From a virus, in IMG/VR virus record IMGVR_UViG_3300022818_000088, positions 1 to 41,786 of that record: a DNA stretch of 41,786 nt; one strand, given 5' to 3'. Positions 30,918 through 36,948 of this stretch are shown here, piece after piece. The translations under genes and the position numbers were made by a program. Under the pieces are notes generated by a model. The model was not told the DNA's origin and made no database searches. It worked only from the letters and a program-made list of their open reading frames with translations. Every line of letters begins with the position of its first letter. Positions within the stretch are counted from its first letter, which is position 1.

Positions 30918-31174
30918 AAACACCAAGAACAACCGCAGATTGGTTGGATGATGATGTTGGTGAGGCTGCGGACGGCCTGTATTGCGCGGCGCTAATCATT
31001 ATGCGCAATCGGTACTCCATAGATCACGACATGTGGTCAAACCTAGAGAACGCCGCTATGCGCTACGACGCCAGACGGCAATCCGCCAGAAATGACGCGT
31101 TACTTGGGCGAGAGCCAAAGCATCCCGGCCAACCAGATTTGCGGCAGAGCGATGAACCGACTGCTTCGAGTTGA
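30914..31174 (+). CDS. MKTP-family small protein
   Basis: An 86-aa protein beginning MKTPRTTADWLDDDVGEAAD, N-terminally similar to its neighbour at 30672. ATGA coupled. Function unknown. Confidence 0.55.
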   Translation: MKTPRTTADWLDDDVGEAADGLYCAALIIMRNRYSIDHDMWSNLENAAMRYDARRQSARNDALLGREPKHPGQPDLRQSDEPTASS

Positions 31175-31188
31175 AACTAAAGGAAAAC

Positions 31189-31548
31189 ATGAAATTTAAT
31201 AAAACTCTGATATTGGTGGCTGTTGCCTACAACTTGTTAGGCACGGTCGGGTGTGAAAAGTGGCAGGCAAAACCTTCTTGGCCGAAATTGACTGAGCAGG
31301 GCATCACGAATACCTCCAACGATTTCAGCACTGCCTTCAACGATTTCAGAACTAATGTAATCCTCACTCAACCACCGCCGACATCATTACTGGAAATTAC
31401 ATCAACGGATAAACTTGTGATGTCTGTAGATTGTCCATTTTGGACTCTTGACGCATGTCCGGCCCCCACCAACGCAAATGATGTGGTGATTAAACTCACT
31501 ACTGCCGACGGTAAAAAGTGGATATGCAAATGGGAGGAAGCCAAGTGA
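31189..31548 (+). CDS. Early lipoprotein
   Basis: A 119-aa protein. MKFNKTLILVAVAYNLLGTV followed by GC is a signal sequence with a lipobox-like end (LGTVGC). The start at 31189 has AGGA 8 nt upstream. Mature part is Thr/Asp-rich with one Cys pair-like CPFW and CPAPT. A phage-made early lipoprotein could modify the cell surface or block superinfection (inference). Confidence 0.6.
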   Translation: MKFNKTLILVAVAYNLLGTVGCEKWQAKPSWPKLTEQGITNTSNDFSTAFNDFRTNVILTQPPPTSLLEITSTDKLVMSVDCPFWTLDACPAPTNANDVVIKLTTADGKKWICKWEEAK

Positions 31549-31570
31549 TTCCAAACAACCAAACTCACCC

Positions 31571-31801
31571 ATGAAGCTTCCACCCTGTGACCATGATGGA
31601 TGCGGTCCAATAGGCTGCCGGCGCAGTGGGGAATTCGGCGGCGTGTGGACCGCGACGGGAGAGCGCATAAGTGACGGGGTGAAGGTCATCGAGGCAACGC
31701 ATACCAACGGATACCCGTCCGATTTACCATGGTGGGAGTGGCAAACCATGCCGCCGTACATAAAGCCGTCCGGCCCACCAGAACCGGACGGACCACTATG
31801 A
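31571..31801 (+). CDS. CDHxGC-motif microprotein
   Basis: A 76-aa protein beginning MKLPPCDHDGCGPIGCRRSG. Paralogue of the N-terminus at 25859. The rest (FGGVWTATGERISDG; WWEWQTMPPYIKP) is Trp-rich. ATGA overlap with the PP-loop gene. Zinc-binding is likely, function unknown. Confidence 0.6.
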   Translation: MKLPPCDHDGCGPIGCRRSGEFGGVWTATGERISDGVKVIEATHTNGYPSDLPWWEWQTMPPYIKPSGPPEPDGPL

Positions 31802-32586
31802 ATGAAGTTGCCCTGTCGAACGTAATCTCATTCTCTGGTGGGGTGTGCAGTTTCTGGACTGCGGCTCGCGTGGTTGCACGTTACGGTAAGGAAAATGTGA
31901 CGTTGCTCTTTGCGGATACGAAGATGGAAGACGAGGACCTCTACCGATTCTGCCGGGACGCAACACAATACCTGGATGTGCCGCTGACAACCATCGCGGA
32001 CGGCAGGTCTCCGTGGCAGGTATTCGGCGACGAAGGCATGATGGGCAACAGCAAAGTGGACCTGTGCTCGCGCATCCTCAAACGCGAACTGTTAGACAAA
32101 TGGACTCGCGCGCACTGCCTAGAGATGACCAGCACGCTCTACGTCGGAATAGACTGGACTGAGGAACATCGGCTGACCCGCCTCCGATTGCGTAAGCACG
32201 GCTGGCGCATAGAAGCGCCCATGTGCGAGCCGCCGCTGTGGGACAAGTGCCGAATGCTCGCGGAACTGCGGGCAATCGGTATCGAGCCGCCCAGGCTCTA
32301 CAAGCTGGGATTCCCTCACAACAACTGCGGAGGATTTTGTATAAAGGCGGGGCAGGCGAACTTCGCGCACCTCCTGAGAGTGATGCCGGAACGGTATGCA
32401 TATCACGAGGCTCAGGAGGAAGCGATGCGTCTCCGGCTTGGCGACGTTTCCATAATGAAAGACCGGCGCAACAAGACTACGGCAACCCTGACAATGAAAC
32501 AACTCCGAGAACGCATCGAACGGGGAGAATCTTTTGACCGTTTTGAGTGGGGAGGTTGTGGATGCGCCATAGATTCTCCCGACTAA
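31798..32586 (+). CDS. PP-loop ATPase, PAPS reductase/adenylating family
   Basis: A 262-aa protein. VISFSGGVCSFWTA (about 9-22) is the PP-loop (SGG) motif that binds ATP to adenylate substrates. Conserved-looking cysteines at DLCSRIL (about 90), HNNCGGFCIKAG (Cys177, Cys181) and GGCGCA (254, 256) could hold an iron-sulfur cluster or carry sulfur. Relatives act in sulfate reduction, tRNA thiolation and DNA phosphorothioation; this one cannot be assigned. The ATG at 31798 overlaps the upstream stop; it closes the early operon before the convergent terminator. Confidence 0.8.
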   Translation: MNEVALSNVISFSGGVCSFWTAARVVARYGKENVTLLFADTKMEDEDLYRFCRDATQYLDVPLTTIADGRSPWQVFGDEGMMGNSKVDLCSRILKRELLDKWTRAHCLEMTSTLYVGIDWTEEHRLTRLRLRKHGWRIEAPMCEPPLWDKCRMLAELRAIGIEPPRLYKLGFPHNNCGGFCIKAGQANFAHLLRVMPERYAYHEAQEEAMRLRLGDVSIMKDRRNKTTATLTMKQLRERIERGESFDRFEWGGCGCAIDSPD

Positions 32587-32588
32587 AA

Positions 32589-32616
32589 GCCGGTGGCGCC
32601 ACCAGACGCCACCGGC
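32589..32616. terminator. Bidirectional terminator between convergent operons
   Basis: GCCGGTGGCG (32589-32598) and CGCCACCGGC (32607-32616) form a 10-bp stem with an 8-nt loop, 2 nt after the PP-loop stop. On the minus strand it is followed by TTTTAG. It would end both early and late transcripts. Confidence 0.7.
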
Positions 32617-32660
32617 CCCCATGAAAAGGCTGCCGCATAAAGCCCCGGCAGCAAGGCAGA

Positions 32661-32771
32661 TCAAGCAGGGGTGCCCTGAATGCAACTGACCAGGAACCAG
32701 GCAAGGAACAGCAGGAGGATGATCATCGCCGCCGTGCTCGCCAAGCTGGTTCTATCCCAAGGATTTCTCAC
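32661..32771 (-). CDS. 36-aa mini-lipoprotein, lysis-cassette end
   Basis: Found on the minus strand after the caspase-like gene: MRNPWDRTSLASTAAMIILL, then LFLAWFLVSC, ending CIQGTPA. A hydrophobic helix with an LVSC lipobox leaves a mature peptide of only 7 residues. The GTG start at 32769-32771 overlaps the caspase stop as GTGA. Size and form recall bacteriocin-release lipoproteins and Rz1-like outer spanins. Below usual gene-calling length. Confidence 0.55.
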   Translation of the reverse strand: MRNPWDRTSLASTAAMIILLLFLAWFLVSCIQGTPA

Positions 32772-33580
32772 GTAATTAAGTCGTCCACTATCGAGGCCCC
32801 GGCCCCCAGGACGTTAAGCACCGGATGCTGCGGAGCAAAGGTTTGGACCACCGCCGCAGTTTCCAAGAGCCAACTTTGACGGGTCAGCAGTTTTCCCTGA
32901 GCCTTCGCCTGCTGCCAGACTCCCAAGAGCGTCCCCATGAATACCCCGTTGTGCGGGCCGTCGCCGGCCGTCTCGTCTTTCGTGCACGCGCAGAGTTGCA
33001 GGATTGCGGCTTGGATGTCGCCAGACTTTTCACTGGTCGGCGGAGTGGCCACCACCCATTTCGGAGCGACCTTGGGCGTGAACCGCTGTCGGTCTCGACC
33101 CATGCCCTGGGAAAAGCAGGTATCTAGGACGTACATGACCTTGACGCCTTCCGGCCACCCGCACATGAGCGAGTGAAACTCCACGTCGGTTAAGGTGCCA
33201 TCTGCAAAGCACATGCTCTCGTTGTTTCCGTAGAACGGAGCCATGTATTGCGAGCCGTGGCCGCTGTTGCCGATCAAAAATTCATCACCGGGCTTTGCAG
33301 CCATCTGCAATTCAGAGTGCGCATTTCGCCAGGCCGCTCTGGTGCAGTCCAGGGTCATAACCCAAGGTGCCCCAGGTGCCGGCGGCCCACCGACGTTCCA
33401 CCCGCTGAATATCGCCCTCGAGTCGTAGCCCATGTTGCTCGCGCACTGGGCCAGACCGCGGGCGTCAGGGATGCAGCCAGCGAGAAGGCCGGACCAGCCG
33501 CCGGCTGGGTTGGCGTCGGGGTTGTATTCGGGTGCGAACTGGTCAACCGCGTTCTGCCCGAACGTCACGCAAGCCCTCAC
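32768..33580 (-). CDS. Caspase/metacaspase-fold cysteine protease
   Basis: A 270-aa protein. The GTG at 33580 overlaps the upstream stop as GTGA; the longer frame from 33670 lies inside the neighbour. Metacaspase p20 features occur in order: LLAGCIPDARGLAQCASNMG (about 32-51), then FLIGNSGHGSQ with catalytic His108, then VMYVLDTCFSQGM with catalytic Cys155, and later ACTKDETAGDGP and FMGTLL (about 198-219), matching the strand-helix end of the fold. Metacaspases usually cleave after Arg/Lys. No signal peptide. It sits last but one in the lysis-like cassette; function in lysis, host killing or protease interference is inferred. Confidence 0.85.
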   Translation of the reverse strand: MRACVTFGQNAVDQFAPEYNPDANPAGGWSGLLAGCIPDARGLAQCASNMGYDSRAIFSGWNVGGPPAPGAPWVMTLDCTRAAWRNAHSELQMAAKPGDEFLIGNSGHGSQYMAPFYGNNESMCFADGTLTDVEFHSLMCGWPEGVKVMYVLDTCFSQGMGRDRQRFTPKVAPKWVVATPPTSEKSGDIQAAILQLCACTKDETAGDGPHNGVFMGTLLGVWQQAKAQGKLLTRQSWLLETAAVVQTFAPQHPVLNVLGAGASIVDDLIT

Positions 33581-33903
33581 TTGTGCACCCCCGGTAGAAC
33601 CGCACCATGCGCCAGAGCCAGCACCAGGGCATTGCGCCTGGCGTCTGTGGCCACGGAGTCGTAAACCCATAGCATTGGGCCTCCCGTGGCACCCGACGCT
33701 GCCAGGGCGCTGGAAACGTCAGCAGGCGGCATCGCCTTGAACTCAATGGTTACGCCGGCAGTGATTTCCCCGGTGGCGGGAGTGTAACCACCAGTAGCGG
33801 ATATGCTTTGGACTGACTTGCAACCCGTTGTGCACGAAACCAGTGCCGCCGCCGGGATAACCAGGGCAACGATTACTGGCAATATGAAGAGTAGTCTTTT
33901 CAT
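33577..33903 (-). CDS. Lysis-cassette lipoprotein B
   Basis: A 108-aa protein. MKRLLFILPVIVALVIPAAA followed by LVSC is a type II signal; a second Cys pair (TTGC) follows. The mature part is 80 residues of Gly/Ala/Thr. ATGA overlap upstream and GTGA overlap with the caspase-like gene. Could be an outer-membrane spanin-type component or a surface protein. Confidence 0.65.
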   Translation of the reverse strand: MKRLLFILPVIVALVIPAAALVSCTTGCKSVQSISATGGYTPATGEITAGVTIEFKAMPPADVSSALAASGATGGPMLWVYDSVATDARRNALVLALAHGAVLPGVHK

Positions 33904-34268
33904 GGCTTTAGCTTGGGAATGACGGCAGAACCCGTCGCGTTGGTGCCGACCATCACGTCACCAGAAAACACGCTCTCTTGAGCGTCGGTGGAAATGGGGT
34001 CATAGGCGTTCTGCTTGCCGGCGTAGGCCGAGCCAAACCGCGGCGCGTAGATAGGGCCGTTGGTTGAGGTCGGTATCATGGTGATGGTTTCCCGCACGAC
34101 ACCCAATTTCACGTCAGGCAGGATGGTTCCACTGACTGGGGAGGTGGTTGTCAGCTTGATGCCGACAATCCACGAGGTTTGGCTGATGATCTTGTTCGAG
34201 TTGAGGGCCGTCTGGCAGCCGCACAACATGAGGACTGCCGCCAGAGCCGCTATGGTTTTGTTTTTCAT
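33900..34268 (-). CDS. Lysis-cassette lipoprotein A
   Basis: A 122-aa protein starting MKNKTIAALAAVLMLCGCQT, with an LCGC lipobox at about 15-18. I chose the ATG at 34268, because it directly precedes the signal and lies 8 nt after the previous stop; a longer frame to 34316 would overlap. Mature part is Ser/Thr/Pro-rich. Outer-membrane location expected. Function unknown. Confidence 0.7.
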   Translation of the reverse strand: MKNKTIAALAAVLMLCGCQTALNSNKIISQTSWIVGIKLTTTSPVSGTILPDVKLGVVRETITMIPTSTNGPIYAPRFGSAYAGKQNAYDPISTDAQESVFSGDVMVGTNATGSAVIPKLKP

Positions 34269-34275
34269 AAATAGT

Positions 34276-34539
34276 TCAGTGAATGAAGCAGTTTGAGAAC
34301 ATGGTCGCGACCGCATTCCAGGATACCACTACCCCATGGCCAGTCGAGTCGAACGGTTTAGCTTTTGGCCACACGCTCACTTCGCAGGCGTCCCCGGGAG
34401 AATCTGTCACGAGAGCCTCGACCATCGCGGACGGCCCGCTGATGAGGAAGTTTGGAGCGAAGGCCAGGAGTTGACCTTGCTTGCCGTCATAGGGAGTTAC
34501 CCCCGTTTTTTTCACCCGTAGTGTGATTTGCTTTGTCAT
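34276..34539 (-). CDS. Small beta-rich protein, unknown
   Basis: An 87-aa protein beginning MTKQITLRVKKTGVTPYDGK, with a strand-rich pattern (AFAPNFLISGPSAMVEALVT) and a C-terminal Cys-His (SNCFIH). No signal peptide. Located between holin-like and lipoprotein genes. Confidence 0.55.
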   Translation of the reverse strand: MTKQITLRVKKTGVTPYDGKQGQLLAFAPNFLISGPSAMVEALVTDSPGDACEVSVWPKAKPFDSTGHGVVVSWNAVATMFSNCFIH

Positions 34540-34550
34540 GCGTTTTCTTT

Positions 34551-34883
34551 CTATTGGCCTGGTTTTATTTCGGCTGGCGGTGCGGCCGGGACCGTTGCCG
34601 GTTCGTTCTTCGTCTGTACCGTAACCGTTTCACTGCGTAAAGTCGAGCCCTCTCCGCTTGTTTTCATCTCGATCTTGTAATCGCTAAAGGACTGCGACAG
34701 GAACGCGAGCATCTGGGTTGCCGCGCCGACAAAACAGCCCGCGCCAATCACCACCCAATTGACAAGCGGGGGCCAGTGCCCAGAGTCCATCCACTGGCCG
34801 AGGCCGGTAGCCAACGGAGCCATGCCGCCGATCACCGTGAAGCATACGCCCTTCGTGATGATTATTGCCGTCTCGATTTTCAC
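34551..34883 (-). CDS. Holin-like membrane protein
   Basis: A 110-aa protein with two hydrophobic segments (IIITKGVCFTVIGGMAPLAT, about 7-26; PLVNWVVIGAGCFVGAATQM, about 39-58) and a soluble charged tail (NEPATVPAAPPAEIKPGQ). Two-helix proteins of this size are typical class II holins, which permeabilise the inner membrane. Its position in the cassette supports this, but no family match is certain. Confidence 0.6.
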   Translation of the reverse strand: MKIETAIIITKGVCFTVIGGMAPLATGLGQWMDSGHWPPLVNWVVIGAGCFVGAATQMLAFLSQSFSDYKIEMKTSGEGSTLRSETVTVQTKNEPATVPAAPPAEIKPGQ

Positions 34884-35080
34884 AGTTTAGGCACGTTCTT
34901 GAGGTAGTCCCTCAGTTCCGCTCGCAGTTCATACCATGCAGAACACTTTTCGGCAGGTCTCCGCCAATCTTCTGATGCCAGTGCTACCATGTCCAGAGCG
35001 CCAAGGCATCGTCTAAGCAGCCTTTCTTCGAGCGTTGTCACGCGCTTGTATCTCAACCATCGTTGAATGAAGCCCATCAT
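34880..35080 (-). CDS. Small basic helical protein, lysis region
   Basis: A 66-aa protein starting at an ATG (35080) that overlaps the upstream stop as ATGA. Basic helical segments (FIQRWLRYKRVTTLEERLLR) precede an acidic end (LRAELRDYLKNVPKL). Unknown; perhaps an antiholin or cassette accessory. Confidence 0.5.
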   Translation of the reverse strand: MMGFIQRWLRYKRVTTLEERLLRRCLGALDMVALASEDWRRPAEKCSAWYELRAELRDYLKNVPKL

Positions 35081-35511
35081 GTGCCAGTTTTGAAAAGGTG
35101 CCATACCAGAAGTCCAGTTTCAAGCGTCAATATACCAATCCCGATACTGATTAGGATATTCAACGCCCCGCGCGACCCTTCCAATACTGACATGCGCTGA
35201 TCTCTAGTTTTACCGTTGTCTTTCACTTCCTCGATTGACTTTTCAATGGAAACAATTCCAAGCTCAATCCTGATGATGGTTTCATGGTCAGTGCCGGTCT
35301 TTTCATCCACCACTTTGGCGCTTACTGCAGCGGCGGCGGACACAACCCTGGCGGCGTCGGCGGCTGCCGCAGTCAAGACCCTGACGGCATCCGCAGCCGA
35401 TTGGACGATTACTTTGGACGCGCTATCTGCCGCGTTGGAGATTACCCTTAGCCCTTCGTCGGCGGCATCTTTCAAGTCGTCTCGATCTTTAGTGGTTCTG
35501 TTTGGTGCCAT
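35077..35511 (-). CDS. XhlA-like coiled-coil membrane protein
   Basis: A 144-aa protein. Residues about 15-75 are an Ala/Val-rich heptad-like coiled coil with repeated AADA/AAA units (SAADAVRVLTAAAADAARVV). After KSIEEVKDNGKTRDQRMSVL comes the C-terminal hydrophobic helix (ALNILISIGIGILTLETGLL), ending in a short basic tail. This is the hemolysin XhlA/holin-accessory architecture. First gene of the lysis-like cassette. Confidence 0.6.
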   Translation of the reverse strand: MAPNRTTKDRDDLKDAADEGLRVISNAADSASKVIVQSAADAVRVLTAAAADAARVVSAAAAVSAKVVDEKTGTDHETIIRIELGIVSIEKSIEEVKDNGKTRDQRMSVLEGSRGALNILISIGIGILTLETGLLVWHLFKTGT

Positions 35512-35541
35512 TGTGTTCTTTCTGATTGGTTTGTCACCCGA

Positions 35542-36948
35542 TCACGGTCGCCAGTTAATGAGTTGCAACGGTCCCCCGTTTGTAGGCGCGAAGGTTTTCC
35601 CAAACTGATAGTCATTGATCTGACCAAAAAGAAACGACACCGTATTGGACTTGATCTGTTCAGGGTCGGGATTCAGCGCCCAGTTGGGTGAATATGTGTT
35701 GCTGAGATAGAACTTTGTCCATGTCTCAAAGTTGTCACTCGACTTGTAGCAGACGATGCCGGGCATTTCTCCAGGGAAATTGTTGGGCAGCACTACGTAA
35801 CTGGTGCCATTAACTGAAACAATAGATGGGTAAGGATACGGATTCAGATTGTTGATGCTGCGGTCGTTCGATGAAATGGCGAAGTTGGCAGTCCATGCGA
35901 ATCGGTTAAGCGTGAGTTGATGCTCAGTTACGCTATTCCCGGTTGAGTTTTCCATGACAAATAGGTTCCACTGGTTACCAAGGCGAGTATAGGCAACCTG
36001 TGCCACCCCATTGGAAGTCAAACAGAAATCACATTGTACGTTGAAATCTCGACCTGAAAGCGCAGGAGTTACATTCCCAATGTTGAGTGGATAACTGAGC
36101 AAGGAACCATCGAAATTGTAGATGTTTCCATCAGTGGCGAACTTGAATAAATACTGATTTGTCCCAATAGTTTTGAGAGACAACGACCACCATAGGTTTC
36201 CCGACGAATCGAACTTCGGAAGCCCGTTCAAGTACTGTGAGGACGTTGGTGTATTTAATCCATTCCAAACAACACAGGTGGCATCCACCCACTTCGACGG
36301 CTGAGCCCAGGCAGTAGTGGTCGTGTTGTATTGATACATTATCTGATCCGATGTGCCAGAATCCCCCTTCCGAAAGGTTAAATATAGTTCCCCTGCATTG
36401 TCTTTGAACAAGAACGGATAAGTGGACCTGGTTTCTATTAAAGAACTCACCAAGGGGTAGATTAGTCCCGTCCAGTTGGTGACCTCGTATGGAAACGAAG
36501 TGCGAATGTAAAGGAGGTTGGTGGCGTGTGCCCCATAGAAGCAATGACCGAAACCAGTCTTGTCGAACTCAAGTGACGCGATCTTGTGCTCATCATCGTT
36601 GTTGTTGTACGGAAGCTGGAGAAGATAAAGGAGGTTGGTGGTCGTTGTGATCGTGGTTATACCACTAGATAAGTCCTTATCCGTGAAGCAAAGGTGCAAG
36701 TTGGTATTGTAGTAAACCCCGTATTGATGAGTTCCTGCGGTACAAAGCTGGTTCTTGGCGATGCTGATTCCATTCAAGCCGCTCGCCGTATAGGCGTTTA
36801 GGATGGCGGGATTTGTGTCAGCCAACCATAGCAGCGACGGCGGATTAGTCGTAGTTCCACCGACTCCAGACAATGAACCTAAACCGCTAAGGGTCTGGCC
36901 TAGGCAGGAGACGGCCAGGAATAGATAGATAATCGGCATTAATTTCAT
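35542..36948 (-). CDS. Secreted BNR_4-type beta-propeller (sialidase/lyase-like)
   Basis: A 468-aa protein. MKLMPIIYLFLAVSCLGQTL is a Sec signal with a possible lipobox (AVSC). The rest matches BNR_4: DEHKIASLEFDKTGFGHCFY, STYPFLFKDNAGELYLTFRK with GDSGTSDQIMYQYN, then LPKFDSSGNLWWSLSLK. The family includes polysaccharide-lyase-like propellers and sialidase-fold proteins. No catalytic residues can be assigned by eye. ATGA overlap with the YadA-like gene. A virion depolymerase or a secreted glycan-binding protein are both possible. Confidence 0.75.
   Translation of the reverse strand: MKLMPIIYLFLAVSCLGQTLSGLGSLSGVGGTTTNPPSLLWLADTNPAILNAYTASGLNGISIAKNQLCTAGTHQYGVYYNTNLHLCFTDKDLSSGITTITTTTNLLYLLQLPYNNNDDEHKIASLEFDKTGFGHCFYGAHATNLLYIRTSFPYEVTNWTGLIYPLVSSLIETRSTYPFLFKDNAGELYLTFRKGDSGTSDQIMYQYNTTTTAWAQPSKWVDATCVVWNGLNTPTSSQYLNGLPKFDSSGNLWWSLSLKTIGTNQYLFKFATDGNIYNFDGSLLSYPLNIGNVTPALSGRDFNVQCDFCLTSNGVAQVAYTRLGNQWNLFVMENSTGNSVTEHQLTLNRFAWTANFAISSNDRSINNLNPYPYPSIVSVNGTSYVVLPNNFPGEMPGIVCYKSSDNFETWTKFYLSNTYSPNWALNPDPEQIKSNTVSFLFGQINDYQFGKTFAPTNGGPLQLINWRP

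Noticed and set aside
32119-32685. 188-aa minus-strand frame over the PP-loop gene
   Set aside because: Shadow of the PP-loop ATPase; the ATPase frame carries family motifs.
32621-32692. 23-codon + strand frame MKRLPHK...CPECN
   Set aside because: Lies beyond the convergent terminator, no ribosome-binding site, and is antisense to the mini-lipoprotein.
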